Shown here one piece after another: positions 8,791-16,556 of a DNA stretch of 32,759 nt. Numbering within the stretch: the stretch's first letter is position 1; every line of letters begins with the position of its first letter. Origin of the DNA: an uncultured Pelagibacteraceae bacterium (GTDB lineage Bacteria; Pseudomonadota; Alphaproteobacteria; Pelagibacterales; Pelagibacteraceae); the NCBI GenBank assembly GCA_902560225.1, contig CACEKT010000010.1, forward strand, positions 1-32,759. Reading direction: 5' to 3'. A program made the position numbers and the translations under genes. The notes under the pieces were generated by a model, which did no database searches, was not told where the DNA came from, and worked only from the letters and a program-made list of their open reading frames with translations.

Positions 8791-9851
8791 TTTTTTGAAC
8801 CTTTAAATTTAATTTTAAAAAAAAGTAAATAATCTGAAGCTAGAAGAAAAAATAAAATCATTCCTTGAAATACTTGGCCTGTGTATTTTGGAATTTGCAT
8901 AAATATTTGAGCTGTTTCTGCTCCCAAATAAGTAATTGCTACAATTAATGATGCAAAAATTATTCCAACTGGATGTAAACGTCCTAAAAATGCAACTATT
9001 ATTGCAGTAAATCCGTAATCTGGAGATACTTCTCTGTGAAGTTGACCGATTGGTCCAGTTATTTCTCCAACTCCAGCTAGACCAGCACAAGCGCCACTAA
9101 TTAAAAATACTAGAATGATCATTTTCTTTCCTTTGTACCCAGCATATTTTGCTGTTTTCAAACTAAATCCAGAAACCTTCATTTGGAAACCCAAATAAGT
9201 TTTGTAAAAAATAAACCAGCTTACAACAACAGCAGCTAAAGCTAAAAAAATACCAGCATGAATTCTTAATCCTTCAAATAAGATAGGAAGTCTTGCAGAC
9301 TCACTAAATTGTCTAGTTTCTGGAAAATTAAAACCTTCTGGATTACTCCATGGTCCAACAACAAGGTAATCCAAAATTAATTTTGAAACATAAACTAACA
9401 TAAGACTAACCAAAATTTCATTAGTATTAAAATAAGTTTTTAAGATTGCAGGTATTGATGCGTAAAGCATTCCTCCAATTGCACCAGCTAGTATTACTAT
9501 TGGAAGAATATAAAAACCTTCTTGGTTATAAAAAAGTAAAGCCACACCTCCTGACACTATAGCTCCAAAAGTTAATTGACCTTCCGCCCCAATGTTCCAA
9601 TTATTACTTTTAAAACAAAAAGATAATCCTATAGCTATTAGGCACAGAGGAGTTGCTTTTAAAAGTAATTCACTGAAACCATACATATCTGCAATTGGAA
9701 CTATGAAAAAAAACTTAAGAGCTTCAAAAGGTTTAAAACCTAAAATATAAAAAATTAAACCACCTGCAAATAGCGTGAGAATTATTGCTAAAACTGGTGT
9801 AAGAAAAAATATTGTTCTTGAGGGTTGATCTCTTTTTACGATCTTAATCAA
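8787..9851 (-). CDS. ABC transporter permease (BMP/nucleoside type, first subunit)
   Basis: A 354-residue inner-membrane permease, the partner of the 310-residue permease just downstream. It has a long first helix, the segment ATPLCLIAIGLSFCFKSNNWNIGAEGQ (family 'NIGAEGQ' motif), then FNTNEILVSLMLVYVS and SGACAGLAGVGEITG, all typical of YufP/NupP-like subunits. The start overlaps the ATPase stop by eight bases and its stop overlaps the next permease start by four, so three transporter genes form one translationally coupled block. Confidence 0.9.
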   Translation of the reverse strand: MIKIVKRDQPSRTIFFLTPVLAIILTLFAGGLIFYILGFKPFEALKFFFIVPIADMYGFSELLLKATPLCLIAIGLSFCFKSNNWNIGAEGQLTFGAIVSGGVALLFYNQEGFYILPIVILAGAIGGMLYASIPAILKTYFNTNEILVSLMLVYVSKLILDYLVVGPWSNPEGFNFPETRQFSESARLPILFEGLRIHAGIFLALAAVVVSWFIFYKTYLGFQMKVSGFSLKTAKYAGYKGKKMIILVFLISGACAGLAGVGEITGPIGQLHREVSPDYGFTAIIVAFLGRLHPVGIIFASLIVAITYLGAETAQIFMQIPKYTGQVFQGMILFFLLASDYLLFFKIKFKGSKK

Positions 9852-11340
9852 TTTCTCCTCCTCCCATTAGCACTCCAAGTTTTTCAGAAGTAACTTCCTC
9901 GGCACTCATTATTTTTGATAACTCTCCTTTATGTATTACTGAAATTTTATCACTTAGTTTAAGTAATTCGTCAGTATCTGTAGAGATCAATATTATCGAT
10001 TTATTTTGTTCATTAATTTTAATTAGTGTTTCATGAATGTAATTTATAGCTCCGACATCTAGGCCCCACGTTGGATTGAAACAAATTAATAAGTCAGGGG
10101 ATGTAATTAATTCTCTACCGATAATAAGTTTTTGTAAATTTCCACCAGATAAAAATTGGCTTTTTAATTCAATATTATCTGTATTAACATTGAAATCAGA
10201 TATAATTTTTTTTGCATGTTCTTTAATCTTGCTTTCATTTATTAAACCATTGTTAAAAAAATTTGATGATTTGAAATTGTTTAAAGCAACATTTTCAAAA
10301 ATTTTCATTTGTGGAATTGCAGCTTGTTCAAGCCTATCTTCTGGGGAAAAGGCCATTAAGTATTCTCTTCTCTCTTGAGGATTTAGATCTCCAATATAAT
10401 TTTTATTGAATTCTATAGAGCTCTTATCTGAAATAATTTCTCCACTTAAAATTTGAAATAATTCGCTTTGACCATTTCCTGATATACCGGCAATTCCCAA
10501 ACACTCACCTCTATTAACAGAAAAATTAATATTATTTAAATTAGTTTCAAAAGGATCTTCGCTAATAAAATTAAGATTGGTGATCTTAATTAATTGATCT
10601 GCTGATGTTTCTAATTTTTTTTTCTTAATTGTTTTTAAATTTTGACCCACCATTTTTTTTGCAAGTGACTCGATATTTTCACTTTTTATTTCGCTTACAG
10701 AAACTAATTTCCCTTTCCTCATTACAGCAACTTCATCACATAGTTGCATTACTTCTTTAAGTTTGTGAGTAATATAAATAATTAAAATTCCCTCTTCCGA
10801 AAATTTCTTTAAAGATAAAAATAATTCGCTAGTCTCTTGCTCTGTTAATACAGAAGTAGGCTCATCCATTATAAGCACTTTAGGATTTCTTATTAAACAT
10901 CTAATTATTTCTACTTTTTGTTTTTGTCCTGCTGAAAGATTTAATACAGGAACATCAAGATTTATTAAAAAATTATATTTTTTCATAATTGAATCAATTT
11001 TTTCTCTCAACACTTCCTTTGTTTCATTTGAGTCAATAATTAGATTTTCGAATACAGACAATGTTTCAAAAAGATTAAAGTGTTGAAAAACCATGCCAAT
11101 ATCATTTTTTTTTGCATCTAAAGGAGAATTTAGTTTTAAAATATTTTTGTTTAAAAATATTTCACCCTCATTTGGCTTAATTACTCCAGATAAAATTTTA
11201 ACTAATGTAGATTTACCTGCACCATTTTCACCAAGTAGTGCATAAATTTTACCACTATTAAACTCCAGTGAAACATTATCGTTTGCAACACACCCAGGAT
11301 ATATTTTTGTTACATTTGAAATTTTAAGATTTGTATTCAT
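9844..11340 (-). CDS. ABC transporter ATPase with two nucleotide-binding domains (BMP/nucleoside type)
   Basis: A 498-residue cytoplasmic ATPase made of two fused ABC domains, as in RbsA and YufO/NupO. The first domain has a full Walker A (GENGAGKST), a signature region (LSAGQKQKVE) and Walker B with the catalytic Glu (LIMDEPTSVLT). The second domain has a degenerate Walker A (GISGNGQSE), the signature LSGGNLQKL and a Walker B lacking the usual DE (LLICFNPTWGLDVG). Such asymmetry is normal for this family, so it is not a sign of decay. It lies two bases downstream of the deaminase gene and overlaps the first permease. Confidence 0.92.
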   Translation of the reverse strand: MNTNLKISNVTKIYPGCVANDNVSLEFNSGKIYALLGENGAGKSTLVKILSGVIKPNEGEIFLNKNILKLNSPLDAKKNDIGMVFQHFNLFETLSVFENLIIDSNETKEVLREKIDSIMKKYNFLINLDVPVLNLSAGQKQKVEIIRCLIRNPKVLIMDEPTSVLTEQETSELFLSLKKFSEEGILIIYITHKLKEVMQLCDEVAVMRKGKLVSVSEIKSENIESLAKKMVGQNLKTIKKKKLETSADQLIKITNLNFISEDPFETNLNNINFSVNRGECLGIAGISGNGQSELFQILSGEIISDKSSIEFNKNYIGDLNPQERREYLMAFSPEDRLEQAAIPQMKIFENVALNNFKSSNFFNNGLINESKIKEHAKKIISDFNVNTDNIELKSQFLSGGNLQKLIIGRELITSPDLLICFNPTWGLDVGAINYIHETLIKINEQNKSIILISTDTDELLKLSDKISVIHKGELSKIMSAEEVTSEKLGVLMGGGEID

Positions 11341-11342
11341 TA

Positions 11343-11933
11343 CTATTTTAATGGTATGGAATTTTCACTTTTGTTTTCCTGATATTCATTTGATAGAGCT
11401 TGATATTTTTTTTTAATTTCATCTAACTGTTTTAAAATTTTTTCTTTTTTCTTATGAGATAAACTTTCAATAAGCATATTTATGCTTTGACTTCTCCAAT
11501 ATGAATTTTCTTTATTATATTCTCCATCAGTAATTTTAAAAACCTCTTTCAGTATATTTAAATCATGGGGAATATTAAATTCATTATTTGTAACTGAATA
11601 GGGAAAAAGATAATAAAAATTATCAAATCCAGAAAATGTGATTGCACTTAAGCACATGCTACATGGCTCATGTGAGCTTAAGAACATACAGTCTTTTTCA
11701 TTTGGTCTTTTTTCTGAATTTAACTCATAAAATTTCTTAATAACTTGCATTTCTCCATGCCATAAGGGATTTTCTATTTCATTATTTGTTCCAGCTATCA
11801 CAAGTGATAAATCATCTTTTTTAATTATAGCGGCCCCAAATATTTTATTACCTTTTGCAACACCTTTTTCAGTAAGGGGCAAAACTTTATTTAAAAATAT
11901 ATTTAGTAATTTTTCTAAGGTTTTTTCATCCAT
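11343..11933 (-). CDS. CDA-fold nucleoside/base deaminase of unknown substrate
   Basis: A 196-residue protein with the cytidine-deaminase zinc site: His59 and Glu61 in WHGE, and Cys91 and Cys94 in EPCSMC. It is longer than and clearly different from the guanine deaminase in the same region, with a C-terminal Lys/Glu-rich tail of about 50 residues. It is the first gene of the leftward operon, two bases before the transporter ATPase, so its substrate is probably what the transporter brings in (a purine or pyrimidine base or nucleoside). Which one cannot be told from the sequence. Confidence 0.78.
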   Translation of the reverse strand: MDEKTLEKLLNIFLNKVLPLTEKGVAKGNKIFGAAIIKKDDLSLVIAGTNNEIENPLWHGEMQVIKKFYELNSEKRPNEKDCMFLSSHEPCSMCLSAITFSGFDNFYYLFPYSVTNNEFNIPHDLNILKEVFKITDGEYNKENSYWRSQSINMLIESLSHKKKEKILKQLDEIKKKYQALSNEYQENKSENSIPLK

Positions 11934-11962
11934 ATGCTTGAACCATCAAATAAAGAACACAA

Positions 11963-11996
11963 TTGTTACTACAATTAAACTTAATTGTAATAACAA
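11963..11996. promoter_or_regulatory. 34-bp near-perfect inverted repeat upstream of the deaminase-transporter operon
   Basis: Arms TTGTTACTACAATTAA (11963-11978) and TTAATTGTAATAACAA (11981-11996) match as inverted repeats at 15 of 16 positions around a two-base centre. The element begins 30 bp upstream of the deaminase start and 64 bp before the divergent lipoprotein gene. Length and symmetry suggest an operator for a dimeric regulator controlling transporter expression; an mRNA hairpin is also possible. No regulator gene is in the window. Confidence 0.55.
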
Positions 11997-12059
11997 ATAA
12001 ATTATTTATACAACTAGAAAGTTAATAATTTGTGCAACAAAAAAATGTTAATTTGAACC

Positions 12060-12365
12060 ATGTCTAAATTAAAGTCATCAATAAGCCTTTTAATTATCAT
12101 TATTTTTTTTTCAGGATGTCAAACAGTTAAAGAAAAAACAGATGCTATCGTTGAAAAAGAAAATGAAAAATTAAGCAAGTTCCTTGGAAAATCTTCAAGT
12201 GAACTTCAAATGGAGCTAGGAAAACCAGATGAAGATTTCAAAAATGCTCAAGGAAATTATGAGCTAATTTACAATAGTAAAAAATATCTTGTACCTTGTG
12301 AAAGGAGGTTTGAAATAAATTCAGAGAACATAGTTATAGGTTTTGTGTCTAACGGCTGCTTTTAA
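12060..12365 (+). CDS. Small outer-membrane-type lipoprotein, function unknown
   Basis: A 101-residue protein with a lipoprotein signal: basic start, hydrophobic run of Ile/Leu/Phe, then FSGC with the lipidated Cys at position 20. The mature part has a short charged helical stretch (about residues 23-40), then a segment with LGKPDEDF and later YLVPCERRF and NGCF. Two Cys in the mature domain could form a disulfide in the periplasm. The 'LG.P' segment recalls short SmpA/OmlA-like folds but the match is too weak to name. It stands alone between the divergent transporter operon and the NCS2 permease, so it may be unrelated to purines. Confidence 0.75.
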   Translation: MSKLKSSISLLIIIIFFSGCQTVKEKTDAIVEKENEKLSKFLGKSSSELQMELGKPDEDFKNAQGNYELIYNSKKYLVPCERRFEINSENIVIGFVSNGCF

Positions 12366-12470
12366 AACCTAATTATAGTGAGAGTAGTAAATTAGATTTT
12401 TTTTCACAATTAAAATTCAATCTGTTCATAATAGGTTTTTTAACTATCTAAAATATTAGGAATTCTGAAC

Positions 12471-12540
12471 TTAATAGTTTTTTTCTATTAATTCATAACC
12501 AATAATATAACGTTATTTAAGATAACGATAACTACGGAGG
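12471..12540 (+). promoter_or_regulatory. Leader of the NCS2 permease with two small hairpins and a strong ribosome site
   Basis: TTAATAG (12471-12477) pairs with CTATTAA (12485-12491) across a T7 loop, and CGTTAT (12511-12516) pairs with ATAACG (12522-12527) across a five-base loop. The second hairpin ends just before GGAGG at 12536-12540, an unusually good ribosome site for this genome, and a GATAACGATAAC direct repeat lies beside it. The hairpins could be an operator or part of a translational switch. I do not recognise a known riboswitch consensus here, and the stems are short and AT-rich. Confidence 0.3.
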
Positions 12541-12544
12541 TTAA

Positions 12545-13867
12545 ATGGCTTCAAGTAAAACACAAATGGGCTCTACAAGCAGTCCAGACAGGAAACTTCC
12601 ATTAAATAAATCCATACCTTTAGGAATTCAGCACGTGCTAGCAATGTTTGCTGGCAATATAACTGTTCCTATTATTGTGGCTGGAGTTTTTGGTCAAACG
12701 CCTGAAGAAAAAATATTTTTGATTCAAATGGCTTTGTTTGTAGCAGGAGTAGCAACAATTATTCAAACAGTTGGATATAAGGATATTGGTGCAAGACTGC
12801 CAATAATTCAAGGTACAAGTTTTGCATTTATACCAATCATGCTACCATTTAAAGCTGCAGGTTTAGGCGCAGTATTTACAGCAGCATTTATTGGAGGAAT
12901 TTTTCAAATTTTTATTGGAAAAGTTTTAAAACCTATAAGGCATCTTTTTCCACCATTAGTCACAGGAATAGTCGTGTTAATGATAGGATTTAGTCTACTT
13001 AAAGTTGGGTTCATGTATGCTGGTGGAGGTGGATGGTTAATGAACAACAAGCCTGAAATTTTTGCAAATGCAAATCATTTAACTGTTGCCTTTACTGTTT
13101 TTATAGTTGCTATTGGTTTTAATATTAAAGGTAAAGGGATGGCTTCTTCAGCTTCAATTTTAATTGGAATAGTAGCTGGGTTTATAGTTGCTATGGCGCT
13201 AGGAATGGTCAACTACGGCAAAATTGAGTCCGCATCGTGGTTTGCACTTCCAATGCCTCTTCAATATGGAATTGATTTTGTTCCAGGTGCAATAATTCTA
13301 ATGTTGTTTATGTCAATTGTTACAACAATTGAGACAATAGGAGACATAAGTGCTACGACAATGGGTGGTGCTAAACGAGAAGCAACTGACAAGGAATTAT
13401 CAGGTGGAATAATGGGAGATGGAGTTGGAACAGCATTTGGTGCATTTTTTAATGCTATGCCAAATACATCTTATTCTCAAAACGCAGGATTAGTTGCATT
13501 TACAGGTGTAATAAGTAGACATGTTGGAACTATTGCCGGAATAATTTTGGTATTAATGGGGTTGTTTCCAAAATTAGGCGGAATAATTGCTGCAATGCCA
13601 GAGTCTGTAATTGGTGGAGCGGCGATCATTATGTTTGGAATGATAGCGGCTGCTGGGATTAAATTAATTTCCAAAGCAGAAATGGATCAAAGAAATTTAT
13701 TGATCCTAGCTCTTTCTTTATCTTTTGGTATTGGAATGTCATTATTACCAGACTTCGTTAAAAATATTCCAGATTTTGGAATAAGTTTAAAACTACTTTT
13801 AACGACCGGACTTATACCTGCTGGACTATTAGCATTTGTTCTAAATGCTGTAATGGCAAAAAAATAA
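12545..13867 (+). CDS. NCS2-family xanthine/uracil-type permease
   Basis: A 440-residue inner-membrane transporter that should import a nucleobase by proton symport. Family marks are visible: IQHVLAMFAGN with the conserved Gln-His at 29-30, IQGTSFAFIP near residue 88, IETIGD with Glu263, and the signature QNAGLVAFTG at 312-321. The pattern is closer to xanthine/urate carriers (XanQ, UacT type) than to uracil carriers, but the ligand cannot be fixed. A preceding GGAGG gives a strong start at 12545. It sits alone just beyond the BMP transporter operon, so the region encodes two independent purine uptake routes. A hairpin follows the stop. Confidence 0.9.
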   Translation: MASSKTQMGSTSSPDRKLPLNKSIPLGIQHVLAMFAGNITVPIIVAGVFGQTPEEKIFLIQMALFVAGVATIIQTVGYKDIGARLPIIQGTSFAFIPIMLPFKAAGLGAVFTAAFIGGIFQIFIGKVLKPIRHLFPPLVTGIVVLMIGFSLLKVGFMYAGGGGWLMNNKPEIFANANHLTVAFTVFIVAIGFNIKGKGMASSASILIGIVAGFIVAMALGMVNYGKIESASWFALPMPLQYGIDFVPGAIILMLFMSIVTTIETIGDISATTMGGAKREATDKELSGGIMGDGVGTAFGAFFNAMPNTSYSQNAGLVAFTGVISRHVGTIAGIILVLMGLFPKLGGIIAAMPESVIGGAAIIMFGMIAAAGIKLISKAEMDQRNLLILALSLSFGIGMSLLPDFVKNIPDFGISLKLLLTTGLIPAGLLAFVLNAVMAKK

Positions 13868-13878
13868 TTAATTTTTCA

Positions 13879-13902
13879 CTTGTGGGGAGAAATCCCCACA
13901 AG
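13879..13902. terminator. Strong hairpin with GAAA tetraloop between converging genes
   Basis: CTTGTGGGGA (13879-13888) pairs perfectly with TCCCCACAAG (13893-13902), closed by the stable GNRA loop GAAA. It lies between the NCS2 stop and the hsp20 stop, the right place for a shared terminator. No long T run follows on either strand, so it may act as an mRNA 3'-end stabiliser or need other factors to terminate. Confidence 0.7.
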
Positions 13903-13915
13903 CAAGGTTTAATAC

Positions 13916-14362
13916 TTATTTAATTTCAATAAGTTTCTTTTTTTTATGTTCTGGAATTATTCTCTCACAAGGTATTGTTAAAAGACCATCTTTAAGTTCA
14001 GCACCGTTGACTTTTACATCGTCAGCAATAGTGAATGATCTTGCAAACTGTCTTTGAGAAATACCTTTATGAATAATTTCTCCATTAACATCACTGTTTT
14101 CAGATTTATTAACTTGTTTAGTTCTTACAGTTAATAAATTATCTTCAAACTCAACCTCAACATCATTTTTGTTAAAGCCAGCTAGTGCAACTTCTATAGC
14201 GTAGTTGTCTTTACCAGTTTTTCTGATGTTGTATGGGGGGTAATTTGACTGCATTGTCAAATTTCCATTTCCCAACATACTTTCAAATTGGTCAAACATA
14301 TCGTCAAATCCAATTGAAAAGGGTCTTAGTGAGTTAAATATAGATAGATCCTTACTTGTCAT
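13916..14362 (-). CDS. Small heat-shock protein, IbpA/Hsp20 type
   Basis: A 148-residue alpha-crystallin-domain chaperone that holds unfolding proteins for refolding by other chaperones. The N-terminus (LSIFNSLRPFSIGFDDMFDQ) and the YPPYNIRKTGKDNYAIEVALAG segment match IbpA-type proteins. The C-terminus has GAELKDGLLTI and an IEI motif near the end, used for oligomer contacts. The start chosen is the ATG at 14362, five bases after AGGAGG; an ATG eight codons upstream is open but lacks a ribosome site and would lie inside the leader. A heat-shock promoter and a thermometer-like leader precede it (see those entries). Confidence 0.93.
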   Translation of the reverse strand: MTSKDLSIFNSLRPFSIGFDDMFDQFESMLGNGNLTMQSNYPPYNIRKTGKDNYAIEVALAGFNKNDVEVEFEDNLLTVRTKQVNKSENSDVNGEIIHKGISQRQFARSFTIADDVKVNGAELKDGLLTIPCERIIPEHKKKKLIEIK

Positions 14363-14367
14363 AATAT

Positions 14368-14420
14368 CCTCCTTTTTTTTAAGCAAGTTTATTTTATGTA
14401 AGCCCCATTAGGCGACTAAC
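14368..14420 (-). promoter_or_regulatory. Candidate ROSE-type RNA thermometer in the hsp20 5' leader
   Basis: On the minus strand the leader can form two hairpins. The 5' one (14420 to 14398) has a GUUAGUC...GGGCUUAC stem with one bulged G and a UAAU loop. The 3' one pairs CUUGCUU (14387-14381) with AAGGAGG (14374-14368), hiding the ribosome site, across an A6 loop. The pairing contains the UUGCU element facing AGGAG with a G-G opposition, which is the hallmark of ROSE elements. These open on warming and are common before small heat-shock genes in alphaproteobacteria. The leader is short and simpler than classic ROSE RNAs. Pairing was worked out by eye. Confidence 0.68.
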
Positions 14421-14426
14421 ATTGTT

Positions 14427-14455
14427 TATATGGGATTTATTTGAAATTTTTCAAG
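14427..14455 (-). promoter_or_regulatory. Sigma-32 (RpoH) type heat-shock promoter for hsp20
   Basis: On the minus strand CTTGAAA (14455-14449) is followed 14 bases later by CCCATATA (14434-14427). This closely fits the RpoH consensus of CTTGAAA and CCCCATNT with a spacer of that size. The predicted transcript would start near 14420, exactly where the first leader hairpin begins, and run about 58 bases to the hsp20 ATG. It lies in the 102-bp gap after the oligopeptidase gene. Confidence 0.75.
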
Positions 14456-14464
14456 ACTATGTTG

Positions 14465-16540
14465 CTAAATTTTTTTTGTTATCTTTAAAGCAAAAGCATA
14501 GTCAATTGCAATCTCTTCTATAGCACCATCTCTACCAGATTTTCCTCCATGACCTGCATTCATCTCTGTTTTTAAAAGAAGTAAATTATTATCAGTTTTA
14601 TATTCTCTTAATTTTGCAGTAAATTTTGCAGGCTCATCAAACAAAACTCTATTGTCACTTAAACTAGTTGTAATTAACATATGTGGATAATCCATTTTCT
14701 TAATATTGTTATAAGGGGCATATGAAAATATATAATCAAAATGTTCTTTGTTATCTTTTGCATTTCCAAATTCATCAAATTCTCCAACTGTTAAAGGTAA
14801 AGAATGATCAAGATTTGTTGTTAAAGAGTCTACAAACGGTACTGCCATTATGATACCTAAAAAGAGTTCTGGTGCTCGATTTACAGCTGCTCCCATCAAT
14901 AAACCTCCAGCAGAGCCTCCCATGCCAATTAATTTACCTTTTGAAGAGTACTTATTATCGATTAAATATTTTGCAGCATAAACGTAATCTTCAAATGTAT
15001 TTTTTTTATTTGTTAATTTTCCTTCTTTCCACCACTTCATCCCTTTTTCCATTCCACCTCTAATATGTGCAGTAGCCCAAATAATATCTCGATTAATTAA
15101 ACTTAGTTTTGTTGAAGAAAAATTAGGACTCATTGAGTTTCCATACGAACCATATCCATAGAGTAACAAATTTGCTGAACCATCAATTTTAGTTTTTTTA
15201 TGTCTAGTAATTGTTAATGGTACCAGTCTTCCATCATGAGATTTAAATTCTATTCTCTCAACAATAAATTCGTCTGGATTATGGCCTGAAGGTATTTCTT
15301 GTTCTTTTACAAGTTTTTTTGATTTAGTTGATAAATTATATAAATAAACTCTCGAGGGTGTTTTTGGGGATGAATATCCTAGATAAACATAATCAGTGTT
15401 TCTATCTTTTTTAGTTAAAGAAACACCAGGAACATAAATTTTTTCATCAGAGAATATTAATTCTTCTTCTATTCCTGAAGATACATTTTTAACAAATAAT
15501 TTATCTAGTGCATTAGAAGTTTCACTTCGAATAATCCAATTATTTAAAAAAGTAAGTCCCCCAATTAAGACCTCATTTTTTGGAAGTATGTATGGTACCC
15601 AATTCTGATCAACTAAACTGTTTGAAATATCAATTTTGAAATCTTCAGCATCTTTGTTTGTATGGTTATAAAATTTACTATCCCAAGAATTTACTGAGTA
15701 TAATATTCCTCTTTCGCGCTTCATGATTAACTTTGGTAGAGGTTTTTTCTCATCAATACTAAAATAGTATTGTTCAGAAGTATTATGATCAGAGGTATTA
15801 ATAAAATAATACTTTTCATCTGAACTTAAACCAATGCTTACGGTAAAAGCTTCACTTTTTTCTTCAAATATTAATTCATCTTCATCTTTAAAATTTCCAA
15901 TTTCATGCCTATAAATTTTTCTGGCACGATGATTTTCATCAAGCTTTGAATAATAAAAATATTTATCATCTAAGCTAAAAGTAATACCACCAGAAGTTTC
16001 TTTAATTTCTTTGGTGATAATCTCTTTAGTTGCAATATCTCTTATGAAAATTGTGTAATATTCTGATCCTTTAATATCTAATGAATAACCTAGATACTTG
16101 TCATTATTGCTTACCTCTAGATCTCCAACTCCGAAATATTCGGTATCTATTTTTTTCTTTTCATCATCACCATTCCAAATTTCCTCAACTTCACTACCAT
16201 CTATTTTTTTTCTAAGTTTAATCGAGTAATTTCCTGCTGCTGTAGTTTTTGTCCAATATTCATATGTATGATCTTTATATGGTAGAGACTCGTCGTCTAA
16301 TTTTATTCTTCCTTTAATTTCATCAAATAGTTTTTTTTGTAAAATTTTCGTATCTTTTAAGTGATATTCTGCGTAAGAATTTTCTTCATCTAAATATTTT
16401 TTTACTTCAGGGTCTAATTTTGTTTTATCTTTTAAAACTTCTAAAATATTTTTTTGATGTATCCAGCTATAATTGTCCTCCCACTCTATATTGTGACAAG
16501 ATTTTATCTCTGGTTTTTTTTTAAGATATGGTAATTTCAT
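14465..16540 (-). CDS. ptrB: Oligopeptidase B (prolyl oligopeptidase family, S9A)
   Basis: A 691-residue serine peptidase that cleaves short peptides after basic residues, in the cytoplasm or periplasm. An N-terminal beta-propeller region (roughly residues 70-400) with a YSWIHQ-type start is followed by the alpha/beta-hydrolase domain. The catalytic triad is visible: Ser543 in GGSAGG, Asp629 in LSDNRV and His664 in NAGHGGKSGR. Spacings of 86 and 35 residues match E. coli oligopeptidase B (85 and 35). No signal peptide is seen. It is 16 bp from the divergent J-domain gene and upstream of hsp20 on the same strand, but hsp20 has its own promoter. Confidence 0.92.
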   Translation of the reverse strand: MKLPYLKKKPEIKSCHNIEWEDNYSWIHQKNILEVLKDKTKLDPEVKKYLDEENSYAEYHLKDTKILQKKLFDEIKGRIKLDDESLPYKDHTYEYWTKTTAAGNYSIKLRKKIDGSEVEEIWNGDDEKKKIDTEYFGVGDLEVSNNDKYLGYSLDIKGSEYYTIFIRDIATKEIITKEIKETSGGITFSLDDKYFYYSKLDENHRARKIYRHEIGNFKDEDELIFEEKSEAFTVSIGLSSDEKYYFINTSDHNTSEQYYFSIDEKKPLPKLIMKRERGILYSVNSWDSKFYNHTNKDAEDFKIDISNSLVDQNWVPYILPKNEVLIGGLTFLNNWIIRSETSNALDKLFVKNVSSGIEEELIFSDEKIYVPGVSLTKKDRNTDYVYLGYSSPKTPSRVYLYNLSTKSKKLVKEQEIPSGHNPDEFIVERIEFKSHDGRLVPLTITRHKKTKIDGSANLLLYGYGSYGNSMSPNFSSTKLSLINRDIIWATAHIRGGMEKGMKWWKEGKLTNKKNTFEDYVYAAKYLIDNKYSSKGKLIGMGGSAGGLLMGAAVNRAPELFLGIIMAVPFVDSLTTNLDHSLPLTVGEFDEFGNAKDNKEHFDYIFSYAPYNNIKKMDYPHMLITTSLSDNRVLFDEPAKFTAKLREYKTDNNLLLLKTEMNAGHGGKSGRDGAIEEIAIDYAFALKITKKI

Positions 16541-16556
16541 TATTTTAGGGAAATAT

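Noticed and set aside
10900-11300. Degenerate second Walker motifs in the transporter ATPase as a sign of decay
   Set aside because: The degenerate site belongs to the second domain, as is normal in RbsA/NupO-type fused ATPases; the first domain has intact motifs.
14363-14386. Longer hsp20 start eight codons upstream
   Set aside because: It has no ribosome site and would translate through the leader, whereas the ATG at 14362 follows AGGAGG and gives the normal family N-terminus.
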